Source of the DNA: Hypomesus transpacificus | Taxonomy: Eukaryota > Chordata > Actinopteri > Osmeriformes > Osmeridae | Direction: 5' to 3' | NCBI RefSeq assembly: GCF_021917145.1 | Contig: NC_061068.1 | Span: forward strand, 6,031,344-6,095,343 | DNA: 64,000 nucleotides | Shown: positions 38,199 through 52,300 of the stretch, piece by piece | Layout of the letters: every line of letters starts with the position of its first letter | Numbering within the stretch: position 1 is the first letter of the stretch | The notes under the pieces: model-generated | The model's input: the letters and a program-made list of their open reading frames with translations, nothing else | The model's database searches: none | Told to the model about the DNA's origin: nothing | Program-made: the position numbers and the translations under genes

Positions 38199-39265
38199 CT
38201 GTGTCAAGACAACAAAACTTACTTTGTTTGTTACAGAAGTTCATGTATCTGAGAAAATTGTGTTGAAATGTACACAATGTTTTGAAAATGTATTGTGACA
38301 CTTTTCCTCAGCCCTTCTCAATTCCTTATGACCCCCTGACCTGCACGTTTTTGATATGTCCCTCTTCCAACACACCTTACTCAAATGAACTGGTCGTAAT
38401 CAGGTTTCTGCAGACCTTGAAGACGACCCTACATCATGTAGATGCAGATGTAACATGCAGGGCTGGGGCAGAGGGTCTCGAGGACCAGGATTCATAAGAA
38501 AGACTGTATAACAAGGCTTTGGAAAAGTAGGCTAGCTAACAAGATGCAAGGCAACGTTATTGTACTGTCTGCCGTATATGTGGTTACCTTATGTTATCTG
38601 TAAGTAACATTTAACATGTCCTAGGTTTTGAGCTGATTGGCGTTCTCTGTTACCGGTGTTATAACATTATCTTTAAGTCCCTGTCGAATTGTCCTACCAG
38701 GGCTAACTAATTTGACACGGAGGTAGAAAAAGAAGACCTGTCTATACTAGGTCAAAGGCAATGCTCCGATAACTATCGATAGCTTCCATTTTAGTAGAGT
38801 AGTGCCAAAGCTTATACGCAGTGAAATGTACAAGTCAAAGTGAACTACTGGTAAATTAATGTAATTATTACCTTGACCTTAAAGCTGAGACGGTATCGTG
38901 CTAGTTAGTTTCTTAAACATTATGCGTTCCGGTTTTTGTTCTAGGCGGACAATTGAATGAAGAACACACCAGTTAAAGTTCAAATGTAAGCAACAACATC
39001 CTCCCGATATGCACCTCCCACACAAGTTAGGACTGTTCTTTTTAAAAACCACAAGCTTAAAAGCACGCAGGACAATCGTAATTATTAGCACCAAATTATG
39101 CTGGAACAATAGCAGAGACCGTCATTAATACAAGTACATCAATCGCCTTGAATTAAACACATTTGCGAAACCGCGTGAGTACCTGAATTGTAAAAGACGA
39201 CTGTAACCATAGATACTCATACATCTTAAAATATGTTTAATCAAATCGAGACACAGGTATCAGCC
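38199..39265. other. sirt4 upstream region
   Basis: Lies between the sirt4 start and the 3' end of the transferrin-like gene; both are on the minus strand. Should contain the sirt4 promoter and perhaps a leader exon. No coding exon or repeat ends seen. Confidence 0.4.
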
Positions 39266-39317
39266 TTTATTGGCCTCCAAGTCCTCTCCATCACGCTCAT
39301 GTTTTCTTCCATCTGCC

Positions 39318-42300
39318 TCAGAAAATGCTGCAGATGTCCTGGTTGCAAAATTCCAAAATGTCTGTAAGAGAAGGATACATAACCTACATTAGGTGTATTA
39401 ACATAGACATAGCCTATTAATGTATATGACATTGTAACAAAGAAAATGTGATACACAAGTAAAAGGTCTCACCAGAATGTGTGCAGTTGAATACAGTCTC
39501 TGCTTGTCTGTAAAAGTCCTCCCCAAGGATAGTGCGATAGTCCAGATGACTGGTGTGGACCAGGCACTTTGTAGCATCTTTGAAAAGCAGGTCACTCTCT
39601 CCATACTGCTCAGACTGAAAGAGTCTAAACTCAGTACCCTGGTTGGCTGCCAGAGTCTCCTATGGGGAGAGGAAATATTAGAATCATTTTGAATAGATAA
39701 AACAATGTTTGATAAATATCTCTAATAAATAAATATCTCTCATAGACAACCACACAAAGAAATGCGGCAGAGAAGATTATAAAAAAATAACAATTAGTCT
39801 CTGACCTGTGACTTCATGAGGAAATCATACACACGGGCAGTGAGCACAGGACGAGTCATAATAATATTGGGAGGGATGGTTCCTAAATTACAACTCTCCC
39901 ATTCTGACAAAGGAGCACGACGGCCATCCCCACACAGAAGCTCAAAGTCCCAGGGCAACCACCCCTCTGCCCAACCACTGGTGCTCAGACCTAGGACACA
40001 ACAGGACAAAAGAAAACTACAACACAGAGTACATGACCATGTAACAGAGGGAAAAGACCAGAATATACTATATCTACACCTCTGGTCTCATGTACATGAG
40101 TAATAGTTTATATACATAAGACCATGTGTGTGGGAGTATTCGTATCTCACTTAGGATATTTGTCTCCAGGTTGTGCTGCTCAAGGAAGGCCACATCTCCA
40201 TAGCTTTTGCCACTGGCATCTCCAACCAGGCACCTGCAAAACAGTGAGGGTAATATAAAGGGTAAGATTGTGTGAAGCATATAAATTGAACAATTCTACT
40301 TTTTTACTGAACTGAAAACATACAGTCACCTTAAAGCCCCCATATTTCCATAGTAGCGTTCATTGTGATTGTCTGCGCAACGTTTGGTGGCAGCCTCCAC
40401 TGTGCCACCCATGCACACTTTACACAGATTCCCCTGGGAGCCAGGGAGGCACCCCTTCCAGAACACTTCATTGTACACTTTAAGAGAACACAGAGGATGG
40501 AATGTCACCATATAGACTGTGTGCAAAAACGATGTGTCTACTTTTCTACTGGGTTTTAACATTCTAGTCAATGAGCAGAGCTTTGTTATTTCAGACGTAA
40601 GTCATACAAGACATATGCCTACTACATGAGGCCATAGAGCGAAATAGAGTAGGTTTGTTAAGAGACTTCCAGTCAGGAACAATACCTTTTGTAGGGTCAC
40701 ATGTGGATGTACTGTTGTGCTCTAGGCTCAGGTGGTACTGGTAGGGAAGGATCCAGCCAGCAGGACTGTACATATGACCATGGCAGGAGCGTCGGCCTCC
40801 AAGGGTCCCAAAAGAAACACTTCTGCTGGAGCGTTTCACCACTGCCACCCCCAACACAGGTGGTAACACTAAGGGAAACAGAGAACAGCTCACAACAGGA
40901 CATGTACAGTCACGGTACTCTTTAAGTATTTATGCATACTATAGTGGAATATGATCATATCTATGTAGTATATAATATTACTATGCCATGTTCATGCCTG
41001 TATCATATCAGCTCACCATCCGTCTCTAAGTGGACCGCTCCATCAGGTCCTCCCTCAGAAGGAACACATGTTGTCCCTAAGAAAGGCAGATACACACAAG
41101 CCATTAAATGATAAAAGAGCATTAATGATCAGAAGCTACTTCTGATTATGATTGCATTACTTGTTAAATGTAATAAGTCAGCTATGCAGAAAGAATGCTC
41201 CCTCCTGTGATGGAGGGTAATGTATACAAATTCACTAGAAAGTTAAGATTAGGATCAAACCGTAAAATTCTGTTACAACCGGAACAAGGCCACATTTTCC
41301 AGCAATAAAGGCATGTGTGGCATCCAGCGAGACAGCGTCCACTTCATCTCTCTGAAAGTGTGGATTATGGTGGGGGTTTTATCTTATATGAGAAAGCATG
41401 ATACATCTTTATGACTGTGATTAAAGGCTATGGTTAGTGAGCTGTCCTGTAAAAAATGTGCAACTTACCTTGATCTTCTCTACACAGTCACTCATTGAGA
41501 CAGCTCTGACACACACCAATGGGTCTGACTTTATACTGAGGGCCCATTTCTCACATTTTGCCTGCTCTGCATTGCTGATACAGCACCAACGCACAACACT
41601 GTCCTCCAGTGAGCTACCTTCACACACACACACACAAACACACACAAACACACACACACACACACACATACAGTTAGACCTTTTGATAGTCATTCTAAAC
41701 TACCAGCATACTCAGGCAATTATGAGTACATTGGAGTGGAGACATACCTTCATGTCCGAGGCCTTTGAGGAGAGCAACATAATCCAAACCGAGGACCTGA
41801 CTGATGTCCTTGTCATCTGGTAGAATAGCCAGTTTCTGTGTCACATCCTTGAAAAGCAGATCACTAGAACCGAAGGGAGCTGACTCAAATAGCTGAAAGC
41901 GCTGCTTCTCTCTTCCTCGTTGGCCAAAGGCCATCTGACAAAGATTATTTTCTCAGCAACAGATATAGATATAAGACAGACACGAGTTGGTGCCAAATAT
42001 GGGTCCACATGATTTATATTTGGCAGGATATAACTGTTCTCAGATCCTTTATTGGCTGAGGAAGTAATGAAAACATTGCTACCTGTGTTGCCACCAGGAA
42101 CTTGCGGGCAGTCTTCCGATTGTTTAATCGTGTGACCACCCCTCCTCCTGGACCACGACCCAGGTTGCAGATCCTGAACTGACTTAGTGGAGCCTGAGTG
42201 CCATCTGTACACAGCAAGCTGAAATCCTTCCTATCACTCTCTATCAGAGGAAAGACATGAGGGACACATGACAGTTGTATTAGATCTTTTTAGACAGATT

Positions 42301-43995
42301 TTGGTCCAGTCATGAGAGTTGTAAGAGTTTGAATGACTCAAAATGCACCAAACAATGACAAAAAGTCAACTAACCATCAATACTTTCCAGAGCAGTGTGT
42401 TCAACAAAAGCAACATCCCCTGCTCCTGTCTTCAAACATCTAGAAAGGATTCAGAAGTTTTAGTTGGTACTGATTGTTCCTTCCCTACAGTCAACAGTAT
42501 GCCTGAAATGTTTGCAATTATATGGTCCACATTTACTGGTGTTGCGTGTAATACTACAGGTAAAATTTTTGGTTCCCCAGTAATGCCCCTCCCATCTGAC
42601 CTGAGTGCTCCCTGGCTGTTATAGAAGGGTTCACTATGGGATGTCTCACAGTGGTAGTTACGATGGCGAATGTAAGACTTCTCCCCCTGACAGAGGGCAC
42701 AGAGGGCGGTTGCCATGCCAGCTGCCCCAGGGACACAGCTGGCACTGAAGAAGGCACTAACAGCTGAGGAGAGGATGAGATGAGATCCTGACGTCACTGA
42801 ATCATCTCAGTATCTAACTTCATTCTCTCCTATACAAATCCTAACAAGAAAGCTCTATTGTTGCCCGGTCTAAATTTGCTTCTCTCCTTCATGTTAATAG
42901 GTCTCTTTACCCTGGCTCAGCGGTTGGTCCTCGGCCCAGGTTAGGTAGTTACGAGACAGCAGGAAGCCCAGTGGCAGACTCCAGCCCGCTGTCCAGCGGG
43001 CTCCACTGTGACAGCTCCTGTGGCCCTGTAGGGAGCGCAGGTCTAGGGTCCTGTTTCTCACCACAGCCACAGCCAGAATACAGCCACCTTGTGAAACACA
43101 GGGCAGAGGGAAGCACTGTGATGATGTTCATGATGTACATGCTGACACTAAGGACAACAGGAAGAACCATGAGGAAATACTATCTTGATTACCTACCTTC
43201 ATTGTAGATCTCCTTGGCAATGGCAGTCAGACCAAACTGCTTCACAGCAGTGTAAACCTCCCCTGCATCTAACGTAACCACGTCAGCACGATTTGCCTGG
43301 GGGGGAAAAAACACATTAGCCCCATATCCAAACAGAATGGATTGATAAATGTTGAGTGTTAAGTAAGATAAATGTCAGCAATAATGCAACTTCTACGGTC
43401 TCACCCTGATTTTGTTGATGCAGTCAGTGGTGCTGTAAGCACGCACACAGGAGAGCCTGGCAAAGGCTGCCACAGCAGCAGGAGGTAACACTGCGACCAG
43501 TGCTTTGGCCAGCTCCGCACACTTCCTGTGCTCTGGGTCGGACACGGTGCACCACCGCATCTTCTTAGCTGTGACCCAGAAAGCCCAAGTAGAAACTCAG
43601 TGACCAACTGACACCGCCACAAATATCCACATTCATTTGTCAGGAGTAAGAAAATAACTTGGATTAGCTGCATGGTAGATGCTAGCTGTGGTTTCTTCAA
43701 TAAAACAGTAAAACACCTGGGAATAAATACATCCTTAAAAATCAGGTCAACAGAAATAAACAGGCCAGTCCCAAAATGTTTTCCGAATAGTTAAAAGATG
43801 ATAGTTTGTTATGAATGTTTATGTAAAAAGAGCTTCTGTATTTGTTTATCTTTTTGTCACTAGGGATAAATATAGTTTGTTGCAAATAAATACATCAGTT
43901 TAATGGGTAATCATTGATATTCAGCTCTTAAGACACTTACCCAAACCGAAGTGGAAATAGATGAAACTGATAAGAATGACAAGAACTGCCCGCAT
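39318..43995 (-). CDS. Two-lobed transferrin-family secreted protein, iron ligands replaced
   Basis: Seventeen exons join in frame to 732 aa: 43995-43941, 43568-43405, 43296-43197, 43087-42911, 42763-42601, 42439-42375, 42240-42083, 41934-41748, 41617-41469, 41351-41261, 41076-41017, 40868-40686, 40477-40330, 40233-40151, 39990-39806, 39659-39473, 39361-39318. A signal peptide (MRAVLVILISFIYFHFGL) precedes two lobes, beginning MRWCTVSDPEHRKC and VVRWCCISNAEQAKC. Sequence is nearest to melanotransferrin (LGLDYVALLKG, SDLLFKD twice), but no GPI-anchor tail follows the last residues CNQDICSIF. By alignment to remembered transferrins each lobe keeps the Asp (VTLDAG, VSLDAT) and first Tyr (EIYNE, EFYG) but lacks the second Tyr (YNSQGALRC; YGNMGALRC), the His (RGPGGGVVTR; IPPNIIMTR) and the anion-binding Arg (SCHSGARWTAGW; SCHGHMYSPAGW). 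Reading frames are intact, so a non-iron role seems likely. Poly(A) hexamer at 39266-39271. Confidence 0.88.
41621..41670. repeat. (CA)n microsatellite in a splice acceptor
   Basis: A 50-bp CA tract, interrupted twice by AAA. On the coding (minus) strand it is a TG tract that ends four bases before the acceptor of exon 9 of the transferrin-like gene and replaces the usual pyrimidine tract. Confidence 0.9.
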
Positions 43996-44534
43996 GATGG
44001 TCACTTATTAAGGATATTACCGTCCAACAAAGACATAAACGCCGTCAGTTTTACATAACAGGGACAGATGTTTTTTTCTGATCTCAAATCCGTTTGAATA
44101 CTTCAGCATGTCAGTTAACAGTATTGTCGCAACCACGAGCGACGCAGTGTTGAAGCAAGTTGAAATAACAGTATTGTGCAAGACTCAAGAATAGTAGGCT
44201 GAAAGCAGCTTTGAACACATATGGAAACAATTTCCTACCAGCTGTTACAGTAACCAACCACATCTAAACAGTTTTGCACATGTATTCCCACTGTGGTTTA
44301 TACAGTGGTCTGTTTGAGGCATTTGTTTTAGAACATAATTAAAATGTACTTGTTCACACCTGCTGAAATAAGTAACACTAACAACTAAAAAGGTTAAAAT
44401 CGTAATAAATACTTTATTCAATGACACTATTATCATGCTCTTGCATTACAAACTTTTGACATGTATCGATTACAATCCAGTGTGTTTTGTGTGTTAGCTA
44501 CAGACATTCCACTGCAGTCAAGTGTTTGTGTGTG
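43996..44534. other. Promoter of transferrin-like gene and 3' region of sfi1
   Basis: Contains the leader and promoter of the transferrin-like gene at its left, and the sfi1 3' untranslated region at its right, with a reverse-strand poly(A) hexamer at 44413-44418. No clear TATA box and no other gene. Confidence 0.45.
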
Positions 44535-47500
44535 TTATCTGGTGAGCACAGAGGGTTGATCAGTGGCTCTGTGTTCTGGTGTCCTGCTGAGAGAGGCATG
44601 TCCAGAGCTGAGGAGGACAGACTCAATGTTGTGGACCCTGGCAGCATGAAGACGCATCACTGGCTTCTGCTCCGTCACTTCATCGGATAACCTTCTGATA
44701 CGCTCCTCAAGCTGGGAACAAAATAATATATTCTACATGACGTAACGACCAAATGTGATGGATAGTGGGGATTAAGCTACTATGCCATTTTATACTTGAA
44801 CTAGATTAATAGTATTTATTGACTGAACTTGCTATGCTACAGTACTACAAACTTGATTAGTCACAGCTAAATTGTATGGTACAAATGATCTGACACACAA
44901 CTAATTGTCTTTTTCAAACTCCCATTTCTAACTGCTGCATTATCTTTGTATATGTATTTGTTTAATCATCAATGTTAATTATATATCATGTATTCATTGT
45001 TCACTGTGACTCCCACCTCTGCTAACTCTTGACATGTGTCATTCCTCTCCTTAGTCTCTCCTTCACCTTCACTTGACTGCAGCCAGTTCTTCAACACCTC
45101 TTTGAGCTTTTGCCAAGTCCTACACACAAAAAAATGTTAAGAGTGTGCAAATACATGTACACACACGCACATCAGGGCTAGTGGCTTATGATACTGAATA
45201 AGTGGGCAATCAAAACATCAATCCAATTATTAATGATAATAAAACAAATGGGCACATGCAGGTGTGAGATTCCATACTGGAGTTGCTTTTTATTTTGCTT
45301 GAAGCGCTGCATGTCAAAGCGAATGCTGAGCATCTCCCTGCTCAGACATAGAGCTGGATCACAATCTGACTGGATGCACTCCTCCTCATCCTCCTCCTCA
45401 TCATCATTTCCTTTTAAACAAACACCTGCATGGACATATCGTGTCATTACATCTTGCACCTTTCTCTTGACCAAATGACAGAACAAAACTGTTACTAAAC
45501 AGCTGCTAAGGACGACCTGGGGGAGATGATGAGACGACAAGAGACCCTCTGGGACAGAAGCTGTGGGTCTGACTCTTCTGAAACAAGAGACGCCATCATA
45601 TCACCCAAAATAAAATACGTTAGCTGGAATTCAATGTCCAAGTAATAATGAGCAGTTACCGTCGTTGAATGGTGGTTGGTCATGAAGGAGGAAGGGGGTA
45701 ACAGAACATCCTGGTGTGCTGTTCCGTGGAAGTATTCTGGGAGCTCTTGGTTTGAAGCAGCATTTGTGTCTGTAAGCAGCCCTTGGGTACTAGGTTTTAA
45801 GGAGTTAGAGATACAGTACCTGTTATTGCCTGGGACTGGGATAGTACCATATATTTGGTGTGGTACTACATTTATAAAGGAATGTTATATAATGATGTAA
45901 GTGTATTATATTGTATGTCATGTTTTAGATTGGCACATCAAATATCATTCATTGGTTGGCTGTACAGAGGCATCTTTATGAAGATATGTACCTTTTATGT
46001 AAAAGCTCTTTGATTGGTGAGTCTAGTAGATCTCTGGGACGCCGGGGCTGAAGCCGGGATGCACGAGCCACCACCCTGCAAACAGGGATAGACTCCGTGA
46101 GACAAAGGTATCAAAACATACATGGTTAAAGCTCACGTCACTATGGCAGCAGCACCCACTCACAATTGGTTGAGGAGTCCTGCTTCTTGCTCGGCCCTTT
46201 GGGAGGGGCCTTCGGTGCCACTTGCAGGTAGACAAAAGGTCACACTCTTTTTTGGTGTCACTGCCCTGACCTGTCGCACCCTGTTTGGACTACACAGGGC
46301 CCGATGCTTCCATTTCAGGGCACAACGCAGCACTAGCCCTTGGAGCCGACGAGAGTTCTGAAGGACACATATTGACCTGAAGAGGTTGGTTCTGCATACA
46401 GACAGTACACATACATATATTATCCATAATCAACATATGTATCACCTGTTCCTGGCTGTGCAGTGCCATGCTGCTGTGGAAGCTGCCCATGTGAGCAGCG
46501 TGTGTAAGGATGCTAGTGACTCCATCCTTCAGCAGCTGGTGTCTGTAGAAGTGCACTGCCGTAGCCAGTCTCTGCTGCTTCCTGTGCTGCTCCGACACCC
46601 ACAGTCTCCATGCCTCCAGCACCTACAGAGGGCCCGAGACAACAGGGGTTTTAGTTCCATCTCGTCTATCGATTCCTACGAAAAATCTATTTGCATTTGA
46701 ATCGCGATTCAGTCTTCTAGCAATTCACAAATGTCTAAAAAATAACAAATCGTGAATCAAAAAATCGTGAATCTATTTTTTTTTATCAAATCGTGACCCC
46801 AAGAATCGAATTGAATCGTGAGGCACCAAAAGATTCCCACCCCTAGTTCATACATCATCTTTCTTTTTCTTCCATTGACTTGATGGATTTAATATGTCAA
46901 GGAGAGCTGCACTGCTGCCAGGTGTGCATTCCTACATCACACAGAAAGCAGCGGGTTTCTGTGAACGTGTCAATAGCTGACAGTTAAGTATGTGCAGGTG
47001 TTACCTTGGCCTGCAGACTAAGGGACCAGTGCCAGAGGGCCAGCTCTGTCTGCTCAGTCTCTCTCTTTCTGCACTGCAGCTGTGGAGGGAAGAACACACA
47101 GTCACTAGTTCACCATTAGTTCAATCCCAGGGATCTGTGAAAAAATGTGACGCCCTTTTGGATTTTTCAAGAATGGTATTTCAACAGCAGGTATCCCAGC
47201 TTAGATAGAAATGTAATCCAATAAGAAGTATATTTTCCACTTATCACAACAATGAAGTTCGATAAGGAATGCCTTCAAGCTTTCAAAAATATATTGAAAG
47301 ACTCACAGAAATATTTTACATACTAACCGCAACTTTCCAACACTCAAAGAAGTGCCTGATTTTCTTCTGTCTCAGCAGTAAGGTTCCTCTCTGTTTCAGC
47401 CCCTTAATAGCACGATCACATACATTAAAACACATTCAGCAAAAAGTACCAGACAGCAGAGCACAAAGATGCCTCTATGACAGGACTGGAGGTGAACAGA

Positions 47501-49309
47501 ATGTTTGAACCTTATTGCACTGCTGTTGTTGGTGGTGCGCACTCCACAATCTCAAAGCTTTGCACAGAAGCGTAGACTGAAGGTGTTTTCTGGCCTTCTC
47601 CAGGCCCGTCCTCTCCTCCAAAACCTCTCTTCTCCGTGCCCTCCATCTCTTGAATGTCTGCTGCAGACACACTGGTGACACACAACAACAACAAACATCT
47701 GTATATGATTTATCTGTAACTGATATAAACACTTAAAATTACACTCTTAAACTGGTTGGCAGTTGATTGTGTCCTTACAGAGATCCATGTGACTTGAAGC
47801 CTGGTTCAATGTCTCCCTCTGCTGGTCACGCTTTGACATAGCGCATGAAGTGAATTGTCTCCATGCCAACAGCACCTTAGGGAATGGTACACAGACTGAG
47901 TAATTTACCCTGAGGAGTGGTTGTAACTGTACTGGTGACAAACAGCATTGAAGGGCTTGTTAGGTCACTCATAAAAACAGCTTTCATACCTTGATCTGCA
48001 GGCAGAGCTGAAAGTGCCTTTCTGCCCTCTGTTCTTTCCTCCTCATCTCAGCTGAGAGGACTGCATTTTCACTCCACACACCCAGAAGCCTCCTGTGGAG
48101 ACAAGAAGGCAAAAGTTTTGTTCTTAAATAAACAAATACGGAAAAAAACTCTGAACATCATGTGGAAATAAACTTTCCATAAAACAAATCCAATACGGTG
48201 ACAACCTCCAGGTGCAACCATAATCAGTGACCTGGATTGTAGATAATATTACTGCCTCAGAGGTGTTTACAAAACAGGTAGGCTGACCCCTTGAGGTGGT
48301 TACCTTAGAGAGTGCAGCTGCTGCACACTGTAGCGGTCCTCTACATGGGCATAGGCCTCCTGGGTCTGGTGCTGGTGATCCTGTGGGTGAGAAGAGGAGG
48401 ATTCATGCACATCCCACATACTAGGAGTCAAGGACAACTAGATGAATCTGGTGTGGTGATACACTGTACACGAGCTATGGTGTGACTATGCTTTACCATA
48501 CCTTCCAGGCATGCAGGGTGTGTTTCAGGAGGTTTTTTTCATAGTAATGATCGATGTGCTCTCCCTTGTGCTTCTTCTCCTTTTTGTACTGGACATACTA
48601 AGCAACGTGGGAATAGAAAACAAGATTGCTCAGGATAAAAAGTTTCCCAAGATATTTACTTTTAACGGCAACTAAATGAATCTACAATACCATGCTCCAG
48701 CCACTCATGGCTCTCCTCATACAGCAAAGGTCCCCAAGATAATCAGCCTGCCCCTCCCTGTTTCTCCTGTCGGACATAACCAAACATACTGTCCAAAGAC
48801 AAACAAACTAGTAAACAAACAAAGTAAGCATTTGAGGAGATGTCCAACGTACCGGTCGATGATATCTGTGACATTGTCCTTCCACTCGTTCAGCATCTTG
48901 TGAAGCAAAGCGTGTGCGTAGTGTGTGTCAGAGAGCTTCTGTTTCTCCCTCTCCTCTTGTCTCTGACACGTTTGTCTTCTCCAGTAGATCCAGGTGTCCT
49001 GCACACGTGTCCTCTCAGCATGCAGAATAGCCTGGAGCACACAAAGAAAACAATTTATCTTTCAATGATTGATGTTAGTGTGTGAGGACTTGGTATAACT
49101 CATTTTTGCAGACGATTTGCTGATTTGTATGTCGAAATATGTTGCTTTATCTACCATCCTCTCAGACAGCCTCTGTTGCTTTCTCTCTTCTGAATGACTC
49201 CACCATGTGTAGAAGGCCCAGTTGCACTGCCGCTGCCTTGGGTGATCATGTAAACACAATGACATCATAAAAAACAAACACTGAGATTGTGAGGGTAGCT
49301 GTGATATTT

Positions 49310-49371
<62 letters not shown>

Positions 49372-52300
49372 CCTCAAAAAAAAGTTGAAGCTTGCGAGTG
49401 ACTGACTGATTGTGGAGCTCTGCACGCCCCCTTCTTGCTCTTTTCAGTTTCCTCTGAAGAGTAAATCCCACCCAGGAGTTGAGGCACCGAGGCAAGATAT
49501 GGCCAGCAAACCTGGCGTCGGCACAGCGTTCCAGCTTCTACACTCAAGAGGAGAACACAAACCACAGGGAGTTGAATATACAAATGTGTGTGAGTTTATG
49601 CGTGTGTTCAGTCATAAATACAGTACCTGAATGGCCCTGCACTCAGCAAGTTGTTCTCTCCATAGGTGCATACATTTTCTGATGACTAAAGTACTGTAAA
49701 AAAAAAAGAAGAAATTAAAACAAAATTATAGCTATTCTTATAATGCATACCCCTGAACACATAACACATTTGTTTTTTTACTTGGCCAAATATCCATACT
49801 TGGCCATAATATATGTCATATAGCTTATTAGCTGCCACTCTTAGCATTTAGTAGGTGTCCAGGAAAATGGTACATTGTGAAACTCCATTGGCTGCCGGTG
49901 TGCCAGAGAATTAATTTTAAAATCTTGCTTTTAGTTTTTAAATCAATAAATGGGTCAGCTCCGTCCTACCTCTCTGACTTGCTGACAGTCCATCAACCTA
50001 CAAGAACTTTGAGATCTGCAAACGTAGGCCTTTTAACAGTTCCTAGATCGAGACTAAAGACTCGAGATAGAGCATTCTCTATTGCTGCTCCAAGACTTTG
50101 GAATAGTCTTCCTCTGGACATTAGAACAGCACCTTCCCTGTCTGTTTTTAAAGTGAGGTTAAAGACCTTTTTATTTGATGTGTCCTATAGGGATGAGTGT
50201 TGATGCAGTTGTTTGTCTGTATGTATCTGTTGTCATATCATGTCTGTATGTATCTGTTGTCATGTTGATTTTAGCACTCTGTATAGCACATTGGTCAACG
50301 AAAGTTGTGTTTAGTTGTGCTTTATAAATAAAGATTGATTGATTGATAGATATACTATATACTACTTTATAAAGGCAAAGATAAAAAGAGGCACCTGCGG
50401 TGTGTAATGGCAATCTCCATTTGTGGCTGCAGTTGCCGATTCTCAGCCTTCTCAAGGGAAACATGCCATAACTTCCAGTAACGATCTGTTACCTATCGGA
50501 TAAAAACAACAAACACATTAATATATGAAATAAAATAAAGTTGAACATCTTTGGAGACATGGAGAGAGTACTATTTCAGAAAACACTACCTTTACTTACA
50601 GTGTGATGAAAATGCAGCAGAGCAACATTCTTGTTAAGCTGATGTGTTTTGCTCAACGTGACATTCATTTGGAGCCGTCTGAGCCCTGCATGCTGCAAAC
50701 AAGAGCAGATCAGAGAAGGAAGGTGCTGTCATATGACAATACAAAGTGGTACACATGCAGAGTCACAGACGTTATTCTCCTTCTTACCAACAGATAATGA
50801 TGATAATGTTGGTGTGCGGCAATTTCTCTTTCAGCCTCGTACACCCCCAATTCCACATCTGCACATTAGCTAAGAAATAAAAACCACTTCAAAGAAACTT
50901 AATTAGGTTTAAGTTACATTTGCATGGTTTTAGTGAGTGAGTAAAGGGAGTGAGGATACACGTTTTCCAGCGTCCAAATGCCATGCGCTGCAGGCTTAGC
51001 TGTGCCAGGTGGTAAGCAGATTGCAATTGGTCCTCTTCTCTCTGTTTCAGCTGGTGTCTATAATGCCACTTATTCCAACTTCTCCTGGCCAGCCTGAGGT
51101 GAAAGGCATGCACAGCCCCTGCTAGGAACATTCAACATCACAAATCAAGAACAGAAATACTGAAAAGCAACATTAGTGTTTATGTCAGTAGCATAATTTC
51201 AGTTGCTGGCTGAACAAACACCTCTAATATGCATTTCACCATAATCTTTATGTGCTTAAGTGAGAAATATGTTGATTGACAAAATATAAATTTGATACCT
51301 TGTGGCTTCCCTTTAGCTTGGCGGTGGTGAACATAACCTATCCAGCTACCAAGAGCTTTCCGCTGAAGCCCATGAATGTAATGAAGTGAAGCCTTGGACT
51401 CTCTCTCTCTCTGAGAGCAGACAGCTACAAACATTTCTCTCCATTGAAGCCATGCCTAAATTATAAGACAAACAAGCAAGAGTAAGCATTCTCTATTAAC
51501 ATATTGATATAGACCACAATCAAATATATCAAATGTTCCCTACCCTGCTCTGTAGCGTCAGAGCCCAGTGCTGCAGTGCACTGTCCTCCAGAACGCAATC
51601 GTTGTATCGACGCTGCAATCCAGACTGCCACAAAGTCCATGTTGAACTGTACCATAGTAAACATATGATAAGATATCATCAGAATCTTAGTGCATTGTAG
51701 CTGGTTGTTTTCTTACTAAATGTGAGTCAATGCCTCACCGAAGAGATGCAAGTCTCTCAAACTGGAGAGCTGATTTCAACATCCTACGCTTCGTTTGCCT
51801 CATCTCTAGGTACACTTCCCAGCAATCCAAGGCAGCACGCATACGCCGCCTTTCATCTGGAACACAAGGATAACAACTGCTGTGAGAGAATTGCTCAGTT
51901 GGAGAAGTACCTGTCACCCCCAAAAAAACTGTTCTAACTATAAGCACTTTCTTTCCATACCAAAGCATGCAGCCTTTTGAAGTATTTTTTTCTTATCCTT
52001 TTCCACAGAGACAAACTTTTGCCAGCAATGGAATGACTGACTGTACAGGTAATACCTAAAACATAAATAATAGGATTAGTTGATCAGCGTAGTACCAAAC
52101 GAGATCCAACTAGCATTGTATTTAGGAGAGGATATGGCAGAGGTTGCACTAACCTAAAATGGCACTCTGCTCGAATTGTGAGACTCCATTCTCTTCTGGA
52201 TGTCCACCATTCATCTCTCCAACCACCGAATGCTTTCTTAATTGCCCTTTGGTTATGGTAAGCTCTGGAATTGGTCAACAACACTTAGTGTGTTACTAAA

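Noticed and set aside
42601-42763. Loss of function of the transferrin-like gene by a bad donor (GTCAGA)
   Set aside because: GTCAGA is weak but still GT, and the joined frame continues correctly into RCLKTGAGDVAFVEH.
45178-45540. Separate 120-aa acidic protein gene
   Set aside because: The frame is an sfi1 exon (45516-45278) joined in phase to its neighbours by good splice sites.
49877-50203. 108-aa open frame as a host gene inside sfi1
   Set aside because: Sequence is the C-terminal end of an L2-type LINE reverse transcriptase with its 3' tail; it is antisense to sfi1 and intronic.
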